Positions 27,701-42,000 of a stretch of DNA of 64,000 bases are shown piece by piece (within the stretch, counting starts at the first letter, position 1; each line of letters opens with the position of its first letter). The stretch is taken from assembly GCA_963377175.1 (NCBI GenBank), contig CAUJNA010001240.1, positions 33,515 to 97,514 on the forward strand, read 5' to 3'. Both the position numbers and the translations under genes were made by a program. A model generated the notes under the pieces. The model saw nothing but the letters and a program-made list of their open reading frames with translations. It was not told the DNA's origin and made no database searches. Source of the DNA: Effrenium voratum (Eukaryota > Sar > Dinophyceae > Suessiales > Symbiodiniaceae).

Positions 27701-30024
27701 CAAAAATGACAAAAACCCAGCTTCCCTTTACCCAGCGTGACTCCAGAACCCAACCACTAAACCAGCGGTGAACTGCAAAACCCAACCACTGAACCGACCA
27801 AAAACACCGAAAAACCCAAGTCTATCCGTCATTCCGCTGGGACCCGGATCCGTGCCATCTTTTTGGGGTGCGAGGCGCGCTCAAGCAAGTGTGCAGTGCC
27901 CAAAACCCTTTTACTTCTGTTTCAACCAGCATGGCGATAAATTTACATAGCCCTTGCTGTAACCCTTGTCAATCCAGGTAGGCAAAACCAATGACCATTG
28001 GGGATGTTGGGTGCCCGTGTTGGACACCACCAAGGCTACAAAGATATTTCTGCCGAAACCGCGCGTGGTTGAACCTCCTCCTATGGCCAAGAGGGATCAG
28101 GTTCGCCTGGAATTCCTAGATGCCCTGATGGTTTCTCTTGGCTGTAGCTGCTCCCCTAATAGTTTCACTTGTGGCTTAAATGCAAACCCAAACAACCTTT
28201 CACCCACTAAAACACCTCAAAACCCAAGTTGATCCGTTTTTCGCCCGGAAAAAAACACACCGCGTTCCTTTTGGACGGAGGTGTTCCGCCCGGATCCGCG
28301 CGGATCCCCCAGAGCCGCGCGAATCCCGGACGGCCCCCGCTCCCCGCTCTTCGGGGTGCGAGGCGCGCTCAAGCCCAGCGCCGCGAAGTCGTCCGCCGCG
28401 TCCACGGAGCCCAGCAGCAGCTCAGCGCCTCGGACGGAGCAAACCGGACTCCCCCGGTTGCTTCTCATCGAACGATTCGTTGGTGGGTGGGTTGTTGGTG
28501 TGCTTTGCTTGGTTGGTTGGTTGGTTGGTTGGTTGGTTGGGGGGTGGGTGGGTGGGTGGGTGGGTGGGTTGGTGGGTTGGTGGCTGGGTTGGGGGGTGGA
28601 TTAGTTGGTGGGTTTGTTGCTGGTTTGGTTTGTTTGGTTGCTTGGTTGCTTGGTTGCTTGGTTGCTTCGTTGCTTGGTTGCTTGGTTGCTTCGTTGCTTG
28701 GTTGCTTGGTTGCTTCGTTGCTTGGTTGCTTGGTTGCTTGGTTTATCCGCCGCCAGTTTGCGTCGGAGCTTTTGCATCGAACGCTTTGGGCCCCGGGTGT
28801 TTGCCTTTTCTCATCGGAAGCCGCAAGGAAAAAACACAACCGCCAGGGGTCCAACCCCAGGCATGAAAACCACCAAAAGAAGGGCAAGGACCCGACTTAG
28901 ATGATGGAACTCCTTAGGTCACGGTGGTTAGATTTTGAACCCCGAGGTAGAGGAACCAAGCTTCTTTGGAGGAAATTAGTTGATTCAATCACCTGGAATT
29001 GATGTGTTTGGCGTTTGGAGAACAAAAAAGGTGAGAAAAAAAATATCGAAGATGTTTTAACAGGGTTTTCAGTGGTCAGGGGACTTTGTCCGGGGTTGTT
29101 TTAGGGTATGGGTGGTTGCAAGTCCTCCTCGGGCAAGGAAGTTCTTTAAAAGCTGAGTCCGACAAGTGGGGTTCGGACAGTCCTAACGGCAAGCCGAACC
29201 TGCGCTTGCTCCAAAAGGCTTCGGTGTGCTTCCTGATTTGCTCCGAAGATGCAAGAAAATGCGGTGTCTGCCCGGGCATTCTGTGCTTCCGATTGTGTTT
29301 TCCTTGAGCTGTCCCGGAAACAAAAGGAGGTGGTTGACAAACAATAGAGGTTAACTTCACAACACTTGGTATGGGCTAGCAAAGACGGTGTTTCTTGCAG
29401 CCCACCAAAAATGAACAGAGCCAACAAGCCTGAAAACCTAAACACATGCCAACAACCGTGACGTTAAATATGTTTTCCGGCAATTGCCCAACCCTGGTTA
29501 CCCTGCTTGGGGTTGGGGTTCGGCGCAAGTTCTGGGGATTGCCATTCTCGTCCAGGGAAACCGGGTGCAACCAGCCGTGCCTTCCGCGCGGATAGGCAGC
29601 ATACCGCAGTCCATGAGGCGGATGTACTCCGCGCCTAGCGATTTTGCCCAAGAAATTTAGGCGAGACCTGTCTTGAGGAACAGCAAAGGCCGGTTTAAAT
29701 ATGTTGAAGCAACTTTTCACACCATGTCATGAGGAAAACAGGGGCTGGCTGTTTAAGCACGTACTGCCTGCTGATTCGCAGCATGATCCATGACCCTTCG
29801 TGTCACTATCGCTCCACATGGGACAAAAGGCGCGCCCTCTGGTTCCACCCAAGACCAGCAAATGGATGCTTTAGAGGAAAGGGCAACCAACCTCTTCTTG
29901 GACCCGCAAAACGAACAAGCAAAGGGGCCACTTCAAGACCGCATAGTCAAATAATTCAATACCGGGGCTGCTTGACCCGCGATGCCTGAGCAAACATCGT
30001 GAAAAAACTCGAGTAAACATGATG

Positions 30025-30090
<66 letters not shown>

Positions 30091-33000
30091 GACGAGGATG
30101 ACGATGCCGACAACGATGATGCTGCTGTTGCTGCTGATGCTGCTGATGCTGCTGATGCTGCTGATGCTGCTGATGATGCTGCTGATGCTGCTGATGGCTG
30201 CTGATGCTGCTGATGCTGCCGATGCTGCCGATGCTGCCGATGCTGCCGATGCTGCCGATGCTGCTGTGCTGCTGATGCTGCTGATGCTGCTGATGCTGCT
30301 GATGCTGCTGATGCTGCTGATGCTGCTGATGCTGCTGATGCTGCTGATGCTGCTGATGCTGCTGATGCTGCTGATGCTGCTGATGCTGCTGCTACTTAAC
30401 ACTGGTGCTGTCATTTGCATGTCCAGGACCAGCAAAAAATGACACGCTTGCGGAGCATATCCTTTCAAAACTACAGTGGTGAATCGGACAACAACTTGCA
30501 CTTGAGCAACCCCCATCCATCCACAAGAGGCACACGCAAACACGCTCACACAACATGGGTATACGTCAAAGGTGATGCCCCTTTGAACCAATCTCAAGGG
30601 TACAAAAAAACAAACAAGGTATCAACTCAAAAAGCAACAAAAACAAAAACACGGGTACCAACTCCAACAAAAATCGCTGGAGAAAAAAACACAAAGCAAA
30701 AATCCGAGGCGCGCAACATCGAGAGGTACAGCTTCCGGTACACCACGCGCTCCTGCGGGCTTTCAGGGCTGCGCGGCTCGGCTGGTGTTGCGTGCCTTTC
30801 GAAGCCGCCGGATCTCCCTAAGGATCTGAGCAAACCAGGACAAAAGGGGGAGACAGGTTCACCGCATCAAATAAAACGCTCGAGAAAGAAGCTGTAAAAA
30901 ATCCTGCCGGCGCTTTGTGAAAGGCTTTTTGAGGGTTGGAACTGTCCCTTAACTGACCTGGCATTGGGCTCCCCCCTCTTTCTGGGCTTCTGGCTTCTTC
31001 TTTTCCCAAAAGCAGATTCCTGTAGCTGTTGCGGGACCCAAACAAAAAGAAAAACAAAAAGAAGCTTGAGCTTAGGGAAGCAGGTATCTTCCAAAACATG
31101 AGAGGGTCAAACCAAAGAGCAAAACCTAAGGACCTAAGTGTTTGCTCAACATCATGTTTCGACCATGGTGAGGTGAGAAGCAGGGTTCAAACGCACAGAT
31201 CTTGCAAGGAAACACCCTGGCGCCCGATTGTCACAAGCCTGCTCCCTGCAAATCTGGTTGATGGTTCGTCGCTACAAAAAATCCATGCATCAAGCTTTGA
31301 CTTGTTCAAAGGGCGCTGTCCCGCACACCTTTTTCAAAAGTCCGGAACACGTTGACCTTGGATCCTCCCCCCTACCCACAGGCACTTCAGACTGAAGACC
31401 GTTTGAGTGGCGCTTGATCCAAATGGACACCCGCTGGGAATGGGAAACTCATCACGAGTGAACGGTGAAAGAAGCAAACACATAGCAGCCGAGTAAGGGA
31501 CATCTGTTGGCCCGTGAATACACCCGACACCCCTTTTTTAGCGAGAATCCGGATCGCGAGCCCCTATTAAAACGGGGACGCCAGATTCAAAAAAAAACGT
31601 CGTCTGAATCCCCACTAAAAAGGGACAGCCCCTGTTCATCAACCAGTTTATTCATCCGGCGTCAGCATTTTTTTTTGGGTTATTCATCAACCAGTTTATT
31701 GATCCGGTTTTTTTCCTTTTTCATGTGGGTTTCCCGTCATAATTATCCCCATCGTCCTGGTGAGTGCCTCGGACCGCGAAGCCGAAGCGCTTCTCAAAGA
31801 CCGAGCTGGGGCCGCCCTTCTGGATCTGGGCCTCAAGCGAAGGGCGGCAACGAATTTCTCTTCGGTCAGCTCGCCCAGAGACGCCCAGCTTCCCTTTGGT
31901 GGGTTTGGAGCCGAATCAGGTTGGAGGTGGTTTCCCATTGCTTCCCTCGAAACGAATTGGCGGTAAACCCCCAATTCCCCAGCAGAACCAGGACTTCAAA
32001 ATCCAAATCCAAACCACCAATCCAAAGCACCGGGGCCACCTGAGCTTCAACTCAAAAACCCAACCCCCGAAACGCGATGAGCTTGACCTCCCGGGTTGAC
32101 CTCCCGGCCACCTCACCTCCAACCCTTTGGCTTCAAAAGGGGACCTTCTGTAGCTCCTCCGCAAAAAAAAAAAAAAACAAGTCCTGTGGATGGTTGCGAA
32201 GTCCGTTCGCACCACCAAATGAAACATGGCTGAAATCAGAAGGTGTCTTGGCTGTCTTGGTGTTTAGTGGGGAATCGAATCCTTCCAGGGTTCCTGAACG
32301 GTGTTGCGAGATGGGTTTCGCGACCATCCGCAGTGTCTCCAAAACATCACCGCAAGTGGGTTTCAGATGGCAACAAAAAGAAGACGCACGTACATGTTAT
32401 CGAGGACAAGTGCAACGATCCCTCACCCAGGTCGAGACCTCCTATCCACAATTATGGAACAAAGGGCTCCTAGTGGGTTCCATGGCAAAGTTGACTGTAA
32501 AACAATCCCGGTTTGGGCTCGGGCGCAGGGGTTGAGAAAAGTTGGGCTTCTGGCACACGGGGCGTGTTTTGCTTTTCTGCGCGGCGAACATAGATAGACC
32601 ACTGATGTGGTTTGCAGTTGACTCATCTGCAAAAAGTGCTTATTTTGTTATAATTCAAAAGAAAACCCTTGATTGCCCAAAAAGCCATAGTCTAAAGATC
32701 CAAGCCAATACCAATGAAGAACTGATGTGGCATGCAGCTATCATCTTCACGTGTCCCTTTTGGAAAAGTCCGATGTCACCGTTGCGCAGCATTGTTTAAA
32801 CAAACAGACCATGCCCCCGGTTTTCAGGGAAACCAAAAGGCTGTTTTAGCACATGTCAAAAGGTGTTGAACAGCTGCCCCCACCCTCAAGGGCCAGCTGG
32901 TTTATCCCAAAACAAAAAGCCAGAACTTCTACCGGGAATCCGCCAAGATCCCAAAAAAGGCCGTCAAACGATTGTCCCTACCAAAGGTTCCTAAAACTTT

Positions 33001-36000
33001 TGTTTGTTTGTTTGGCGCCGGGCGGCCGGCTGCACCTCCTCGAATCCCCACCACCAATGCTCCTGGCACAGGTGCCCTTTCGAGGCTTTCTCGGTTGCAT
33101 TCTGCTCCCCTGCTAAAAGTTTAACTTTTAGTGGTTTAATTCGGAAAACCCATTAGTTGGCAAAAAAGTTATTCAGCCCTAACATCCCTTGGCAAAATGC
33201 ACCAAAGTCTTGGTTTAGATGTTCCACTGGTGTAGTCCGCCTAACACCCCTTTGATTGCGCCCTGAAAAAAATCACCCAAGTTTCTAGCCCATGTCCTGA
33301 TTGGTGTTTGGTTTTCTTGGGATTTGTTGGGGCAATTTCCCCAGAGTGTACTCCCAGGGTGTCATAGGAAAGTCCTTGGAAGAACGAGGTCAGGGACTTG
33401 AAAACCAACCTCAGGCGTGCAAAAGGTGATCACGATAAAGCAGGAAAGTCTGCTGTTTTGTTTTGTGTTGTTGTCTTTTTGTGTCAGCAGCAGTAAGATG
33501 TGTTGGCATTGGCCAACATACAATGCAACAAGCAAACAAGCCAAGGAACTCACAATCAATTAAGATGACCAACACACATTCTCAGAATCAATATGCAAGT
33601 CACGAGGAATCAATCAAACAACTCACCTATGTTGGTGGTTTGGGCCATACAACAGCCAAGTTCACATATTCAGATTGATAAGGGTACGTGAACCGGAGAG
33701 AACCCAGTGTGTGTGTGTGTGTGTGCGCGTGTGGGAGAAGAAACCATTCGAGTTGCTTTTTAGTCTTCTTTTTTTAAGAAAAAAAAACTGCGGGTGAACA
33801 AGGCTCAAGTTGTGACTAGACTCTCTCAACCACAGCCGTCACTGAGAAAGAGTCCCATTCGTGGGGTTGAGCTATGAGGTCGAAGCCCACCATATAAGAA
33901 AAGAGTGTGCCAGCAGATGCAAATCGGCTTCGGAGATACAACGAAAACAACCAGTTCGGATTGGAACCAAAAAGGGGCTTCGACATTTTGAGAAGTTATG
34001 CGGAAGTTTTGGAACAAGATGGGTTCGAAAGGCGGTGCAAAACCTTTCGCGCCGAGCCCAGTGACTTGCTAGTGCTCAGCAAGGAATGAGGGAATGACCC
34101 CTACAAACCACCTAGAACTCTAGGGGTTGATTCCTTTTCCATTCTTTTCAGCCATCGTTTTTTTCAAAAACCGATCGCCTTTTTTTTGAGGGTGTTTGGT
34201 GGTGTTCTAGAAAGATTCGGATCCCTGGGTTCAGAATGGAAATGGAAAAGCTACCCCTAGAAGAACTTCCTTGAGGGGACCAATTGGGTTCACATTCCCT
34301 GCCTATCGCACACATCTCAGTCCTTGGACTTGGCCTTCTCCTCCCCCTCAGCCGCCTGTGGCGTGGTGCCTGGCGTCGAACAGGACGGGCACCCGGACAA
34401 AAGTCCATTCCAAGGAGAAAAACACGGCGAAAGAGGCAAAAGCCGAGCCGAGAAAACCGGCTCAGAACCTCGCCTGTGAAAGCAGGCCAAAAGAAACTGC
34501 GGCCTGCTAGCGCCACAGGTTGAAATAGGAGATGATCATAGAAGCAATCCTCTAGTAACTATGCGTGCACTGCGTCACTGCCTTGTCCAACAATAACGCC
34601 AACCATCTTCGCCCAAAGTCTTTCCGATGCCCACCGTGGCCATCGTCCTTCGTGAAAAATGGATCGTTGCCATGGGGTTGACGAACCTCCCGTCGCACAG
34701 GGCGGCGGAAAGCTGAGTCTGGCGAAACACTCTCAAGGTGGCAAGGGCAAGGGCAAGATGGTGCTGATTTCTTGGGGTTTTAGGCTGCCACGTGCTGGTG
34801 ATGCCAAAGGGAATCTCCGAAACACCAGGGCTCCATTTTTTTGCACCTAAGTAGTCACAAGGGAATTTAGCCTAGGTGCTATGCGAAGCTGCATGTGGGG
34901 AGTCTCTGTGTCCCTCCATGATAAGTAATAATAATAATAACAAAAATAATAATAATAATAACAAAAAAGAAAAAAGAAACATGTTTTTCTACGGACCCGG
35001 CCTGTCTCCGCAGCTGGCTCTTGTTTCAGCTCCTTGGGAAGTGCTTTCGGGCCGGGTGACCCCAGAAGAGGCACCGTTTCTGGGGCCGCCAAGCGAAACG
35101 GCGAAAAAAAAAAGCTCCTTTTACGGGCCGTGGAAACGGGTTCGGGCCGAATGTTACGAGGGCTGGCCCGAATTGGTCCACCTCGGATCAAGCTCATCCT
35201 CTGGTGCCTCAGGACTCAGCAGCAAGCTCCATTGTACAACCACTACATGACGGCGTTACATGCCCAGCGATGATTTTGGTGGGTGGGACGATTTTGGCGC
35301 CAACGTTCGGTCCTCCTCCTCCAGCGCCACTTGGAGCTGATCGATCGCTTCCTGGTCTTCGTTGGCACCTGGGGCGCCCAAGCCACAGACGCCCCAAGAA
35401 CGGGCCCCAAAGCTAAAGGTTTCGGGGCGGATTTCCCACACCGCAACTAACAGTCAAGCCGGTACCAAGAAGGACATGTTTTTGAGGTGTAAGACACAAG
35501 CTACCATGTGCAACCATGTGGAGACACATGTCCGAACGCGGGGCGTGCGGGCTGGGGAGATGTCTGGCTGTCAGCACTAGTATAGAGTGGGAAGCCCACA
35601 TTCAAGATTCTCTGGCAACACAACCCTCTGAACATAGAATCTTCACAATTCAGGAATCATGGGAACCCCGCCCCGAAAGAATCATATGTGCACCCAAAAA
35701 CAAAAAAGCATTGCTCCCAGCTGGCTGCCCTCTAATGCCAAGAGTATCCTAGAGCCCTCGCCATCACCAGCTTTGCTGGTCCCTTTCCCACCTTCCCACC
35801 CTTCCCACCCTTCCCACCCTTCCCACCCTTCCCACCCTTCCCACCCTTCCCACCCTTCCCACCCTTCCCACCCTTCCCACCCTTCCCACCCTTCCCACCC
35901 TTCCCACCCTTCCCACCCTTCCCACCCTTCCCACCCTTCCCACCCTTCCCACCCTTCCCACCCTTCCCACCCTTCCCACCCTTCCCACCCTTCCCACCCT

Positions 36001-39000
36001 TCCCACCCTTCCCACCCTTCCCACCCTTCCCACCCTTCCCACCCTTCCCACCCTTCCCACCCTTCCCACCCTTCCCACCCTTCCCACCCTTCCCCACCCT
36101 TCCCACCCTTTCCCACCCTTTCCCACCCTTTCCCACCCTTCCCACCCTTCCCACCCTTCCCACCCTTCCCACCTGATTATTAATAGCGGGGTGTCTCTGG
36201 GTTTAGTGGGGAATCATCACTTTTGGAGGAACACCCCCTTTTGATAAACTGCGGTTGATTAATAGGGGGTCAACATTAACCATTTCGAGAGCCGCCTTCG
36301 AGATTGATGGCCGCCATGTTGCTGAGGCTGTCCTCCTGTGCGGATTTGATTTGGGTCGGATTCGTCTCTTGGCCCCTTCTTCGGGTGGTTTTTCAAAATT
36401 CGGCCTCCCTGAAAAGTGGGCCCCTTAAATATTAGCACAGCGTCAAAATGGCACCTGAAGTCCATGGGCCACTTGGCAGATTGGGGGGCCCGAAAGTTGG
36501 CCGAGTTCCTCGTTCCCTGCCTCGGAATCGAATAAATCGCGGCTCCGTTCACTCCGCGCGAGCGCGTTTTCACACGCCTGAGGACACGTTCCAATCAGCC
36601 ATGGCTGGAAGGTTCCCCAAGCCAAGCCGCTTCCCATGAGGATGTGGCTTTGGTTTGCATCCGGGTGCCAGATTGTCAGTCACAGAAAATGGCAAAGCCT
36701 TCAAGTAAACCGAGAATCGGAAAAAAAAACATCTGATTTGCGCAGAATGTGGGGAAAACGCGAATCCTCTTAGAAACGCGTTCGCCTCTGCTTTTCCGTG
36801 TGGGAGGATGCCAACTCAACACAGACACGCCATACGAATCCACCGAAAAATCTCCTCGTGGTGGTCGCGATGTTTGCCGTCATGGTGCTCCGACTCCAAG
36901 TGCTCGAGCAGTGAGTCCAGCTCAGCCCTGAAAGAAATCTCGCGAAGTTTCCGTGTGTTTTCAAGGTAGCACTTTAACAGCGCAATTTTGTTCTTTGGGA
37001 GGGGAGGTGATTTATGAAGGGACACCGAAACCAAGCCAGAAAATACATGGAACATTATAAAAGGTCCGCCATATGGTGGACGCAATTCGTGTCCAATTCG
37101 GAGAACCGTCTTTTTGCTTCCCTTCCGAGACGAAAGCCTTAGCCTGCTTGAAACTCACGGTTGAAACTTGCCTGCCTTACAAAAAAAAAAAACTGACCTG
37201 AGTTGACTGAGAAAAGCCAAGCAAACCGTCGTGCTTCCCATACGCGTATCAAGACGGGTCGTTTAATGCAATGCCTTCATGTAGATGCCACACAATTTCG
37301 CATGTTGCCGCCGGGAAACGATCCTCTCCTCTCGGAGACACGCGGACTTGTCAGCGGTCATGAAGGGAAGCTCTGGTACGAAAGTGGACCACTGTGACTA
37401 CTTTGACACTAGCCAAATACGGGGTCTGGCAAAAAACATCACAAATCAGCTCCACCCCATTTTGGATTCCCTTTGGGCAAACCTTCTCATTTCTCTACGC
37501 GACGTGTCGGCCGTGACATCCTGACATCCTCCGGCCCAGGGGCGCTTGCACCGCCTTGAAGCGCCCATCTTGCGCCAGCGAGTCTGTGAAGGCCTTCTTG
37601 GAGATCGAGACCCTCGGGTGGTTTTCATGGGCAGGGGCGGCCGATGGCCGCGCTTGCGGCCCTCTGGCTCCAGCTCCTTCCTTCACCGGCGGAGTCGCAA
37701 TCAACATCCTGCCGGATGTTGAAAGGGTCTACCCAAAAACCAGGAACAGAACGAAACAGGCGGCACCAATTTATGGTTGTTACATTCCCTGACCCCAACC
37801 TTTTTCTTACCCAGGCTTTGATCGTGGCTCCTGGAGGCTACCTGGAAGATCAATTTCCATGCGAAGGAAACCTCTATCAGGTGCCACGTGGGAGGAAGCG
37901 TAGACGGAGTGCTACATGATAGACTCGAACTGAAACCAATGGAGTCTATTCTCACCCAAACAGACGCCAAACAAAGTTATGCGTCAGAAGGGCGAAAGAA
38001 CAACAAGCCCATCTCATCTTCATGCGAGCAACGTGCCCTCGAAAAACCAGTCACAGGAACACGGCCCCTCCTCCATGCTCATTGACAGCATCTGAGTCAT
38101 AGTCAAAACCGATCGGAGAAAACAATGGCCGACAAGGAAACATGAAAAGAATCCCAAAGGCGGCCAACGCACCCATTGACGGCTGGGGTCATCTCTTGAC
38201 CATCATCTACCCAGAGTTTGATTGTGGCGCAGGTGTGAACTTTAGAACACTTTGGGTCTACCGCAACTCTATACACAACACATGTTCTCTCCCGCGAGAT
38301 TGGGTGAAAACCGAAGCAGCCAGATCTTGGTTGCTGCAACGACCCCTCTGCAACACGTGCTTCACTGTTTGTGGGTCCAATTCGGAAGATCCCACCTGTT
38401 TCAGCCAAAGAGCTAAAGTCCCAAAGATGGGTGAAACCAAATCGCCAGGAGATCTGGGTGTGGGTCAAAATTAAACCACCAGGAATTGGACCGCAGGTTG
38501 TCCAAGTTTCCATTTACCAGGGCGAGCCATCTTGGGGTTGCCATATGTTTGACCCACCGCCATGTTCTCTAACCCGCCCCAGAGGTGAGATCAAGGAGCA
38601 GGAGCTTGCGCAAGGTCGACAGGATCACGATCTGCGCCTATCGCTGGCGGGGGCTTCGACAGCCTTTCACCACCCTCAGCGCAAGATGTTGAACTTGTGT
38701 CCGCACTTCGATGATTGGAATGTAAACAAGCTCGGCAGTAAACCTACCTGAGGGGCTGTTGACCCCCCCGAAAAAAATAGGACCATGAACACCTCCGGGT
38801 AGGCCTTGAGATTGGCTTTGTTGATTTGTCACCTGCAAATTTTGGTCTGGAAGGGACCGCAACAAAATTCCAGCCTTGGTCCAAACGGGAGCCAAGGATC
38901 AGGGAAACCCAAAATGGGATACTGTGGTTTTGGAGACCCCAAAAGAGATCCCAGATTCCCGAAAAGGGGGTGTGATTCTTTGATGGGGTACCCTTTGGTG

Positions 39001-42000
39001 ACATCAGGGACTCATGTCCACAGAGCTCTACCCACATGCTTATAAACCGGCTTGGAACCGAAGCTACCAGAATCCAGTCCAGGCACTTGGGAACTGGGTT
39101 GACCCACTTCCCTTCATGTGGACCCCAGTAAGAAGCCGTAAGGGGATCCTTTCTTCGGTGACGAAAGGAGGGCCTGAGTAATAACTGAGGTTTGTGAAAA
39201 TCAGGGGTCAGCATTACACCAGGTGTTTCCCCAAATGGCGGACTAGGCGGTGTCCATTGGTGACCCCCTAAACCCATCCAAGGGCATTGGTATTCACTGG
39301 GCTCGTCATGTTGAGTCTGTTTCTGGGGCTCAGAGACAGAAACTGGGGTGGCTTCAACCTACCACCTACCTCTTGCTGGGGTGACTTTGATGAGAAAAAA
39401 GAAACATGAACCTGTGTTTTCGAGAAACCTCAAGCACATCACCTACCCCTCACCTGCGTGTTTCTCAAAATTGGTCACCTCCAGGTCGGTTTCTTTCCTT
39501 CCGGCTTCCTTTTGGGTTCCTCAAAACGGGGCCCGCTTCCACCCCCACCTCAGCCCCCCACGCCGCGCTCCCGACGCGGCCCCGGGCCTCCGGCGGCTTG
39601 GTGAGCTCCAGCGCCTGCAGCAGCGCGGAGCAGGTGGTGGCGTTCACCAGCAGCGTCAGGGTGGCGAAGCCCGAGACGAAGAAGACCTCAAGGAGGCGGC
39701 CAGAAGCGGCGGCTCAGAGGGCGTCGGAAAGGCGCCGCGTGAGTGGCGCGCCTTTTTTTGGTCTTGGTGGAATTTGGACGGGGGGGTCGGAAGCGGAAGC
39801 GACCCGAAGGCGTCGGCTCAAGGTGTCGAAAAGGCGCGAGTGGCGCGTTGTTTGGTTTGGAGGAATTGGACAAAGGGTGTCTGAGTCCGAGTCCCCAAAA
39901 TGAAACCAATTTCTAGTGGAAGCCAAAAAGTGGTGGTTTTCCTTTTGAAGACCTCAAAAGAAGCGGAAGGCGTCGGTGGCGTTGCCTTTTTTCTCAGGAA
40001 TCGGAGTTCACCAAGGGTTGGATTGCTTGACCCTAAGTGGGTTCTGACAAATGGGGTGCGTATTTTTGTGGTGGGTCCCGAAAATACAACTTTGAAGGCA
40101 GGCGTCCGCTTTTTTGGTTGGACCGGGTCCCCAGAATGGCGGGGGGGAACACTGGAAGGGGGGCTCACCAGGTGTCCGTACCCTTGGTTGTTAGGCATTC
40201 ACAGGGTGAAGTGTTTTTCGTGGACCCAACAAGTGGTGTTCCTTATAGCGTTCATTTTTCTTACAATCAAAAAAGGGTACCCTCTCAAACACAACAGACG
40301 CGCCCTAGAGGATCGATCCGAATCGGATTCAGCGGAGTTGGTGTTGGCTCGATAGGGTTTGTCTAGGATTTGGAACCAAAATGGCTGGCCTCCTTTTGAT
40401 TTCCCTTTTGGCCCCCAATGAGGGGAACGGGAATTCGGCTATTTTGGGAGGCAAAGCGTACCCTTGGGGTCCGGGGTTGTGCAAAAGGAGAACCAAAAAA
40501 AACTGGGGGGGAGTTCCCTCAAACTGGCTGGTTCGATCGCTGTGATGGTGCTTTGCCGTAAGTGGGGATGCTGGATCCGTTTGCCTGTAACCAAGGGAAG
40601 CTACCCAGCACCCTTTCACCAAAAAGGAATGCATTGGAAGTGTCCTAGGAAACAGGGAAATGGTTCATAGGGGCACGAAGACCTCAAGAAAACTCCCCCC
40701 CCCCATCTGGATGTCTGTCCAACGGCCATAGCCTGGGTGATCCTAGCACCACGACTTCAACACTCACCAGGGGTTGTTTTGCTTGGCCCTAAGCGGGTTC
40801 CAACAAATGAGGTATCTTTGGACCCCAAAAAGTCGGGCTGCGCCTTTTGGTCTTTTGGTCTTGCTTCAATCCATCCAACACACCCCAACGGGTTCTAGGA
40901 TGATACGCACATCCCATGGTGTAAGCGATCAGAACATCTCAAAGGGCTTGGGACATCTCCCAAAGGGGACATCCCTTTGTTCTTGTCCTTTCGCTTGGGG
41001 AGTTCCTTCTTCTGAAAAAGCTACACTCCCACTATCAGGTAACCCTTAGTTGGTGGTTTGGATGGGTGGTTTGAAGGATTTGAACCCCTGGCTCTTGTAG
41101 AGGCTTCATGGGAAATCCCTCCTCTTTTGTTTTAGGCCCTCTCGTTAGGACACGAAAGAAGGGTTAATCGTTTACCTTCTTTGGGGCCCGGCACCACCAC
41201 CACCACCAGCACCACCCTATGTTCCGCTCCCTGTTTGTTGAAGCTTTTCTGCCAGAAAGTGGCCTAAAGCCATCATTTTTCAACACCACCGCCACATTGG
41301 CTCCACCACCAATTTGTTCTCCTCAACCTATGCATGCTAAAGCCAACAATCTGTTCTACTTGACATTCGAATCCCAAGGCTGTCACAGCTTTAGTGACCC
41401 GTTCTTTCAAAAGCAAAAAAGGGGAAAGAACGCACACGCACGACGATTTCTTCACACAACCACCACCACCACCACCACCACCACCACCACCGCCGCACAA
41501 GGAATGAGCGCAGCGGCCATGAGGTTGGCGGTGTATTCCTTGCCCTGCTGAATCAGCAGGTTCCGCATGGACAGCGCCAGCGCGAGGCCCACGGCGCCCC
41601 TCAGGCCGCCCCAAGTCATCACCTCGGTGTTCCATTTCCCAGGGTAACCCATGTTTCGTACCTATTTGTGGACCTGAAATGATGCGGACCATGCTTCCCT
41701 CCAAAGCCATGCAGGGAAAGGAGGGGGGCACTAGGGGACACTTTAGTGGACCTCACGTAGGTTGGCTTCGTAAGACTTTCTGCAACAAGATATATATATA
41801 TATATACAAGCAAAAAGAGGGCTTCCCTAACATGATCTAAACATTTGTTTCACGCGCAAAGTACTCGTGACCAACTTTACCAACTAAGCGGACCCCTAAG
41901 GGCGCAGGTTGTATCCCATAGCCGGAGGTGTCCTTCACTCTGTTCAGACTGTTCACCGTACCAAGGGATCTGGGATCTGGGTACCCCTACGCAGGGAACA

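Larger units (their letters stand above)
12798..34334. other. Introns of the exchanger tail region
   Basis: Between exons 41 and 24. Contents: AT microsatellites at 15,652-15,682, 16,925-16,952, 17,038-17,068, 19,062-19,096 and 24,040-24,106; an irregular CCGGTCAAATCCC-type array at 20,035-20,290; C-rich runs at 23,601-23,632; repeat-family copies listed separately; (GGTT) and (TGATGCTGC) arrays; a GT/GC run at 33,709-33,735. At least one exon is missing between 25,154 and 26,332. Confidence 0.5.

Noticed and set aside
28180..28900. 220-codon plus-strand frames over a GC-rich block and the GGTT array
   Set aside because: The GC-rich block is exchanger exon 28 on the minus strand; the rest is repeat.
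29956..30597. 213-codon minus frame of serine/isoleucine repeats
   Set aside because: Artefact of the TGATGCTGC array; no flanking domain and it lies between two exchanger exons.
34671..34718. Possible exon with frame TQLSAALCDGRFVNPM between exons 23 and 24
   Set aside because: Protein-like and in phase 0, but its acceptor is followed by A, against the AG|G rule, and it does not repair the phase gap. Kept only as a note.
35659..36183. Open frames of 120-174 codons on both strands (HPSHPS, GWEGWE, GKGGKG repeats)
   Set aside because: Produced by the 9-bp array; open in several frames on both strands because the unit is a multiple of three without stops.
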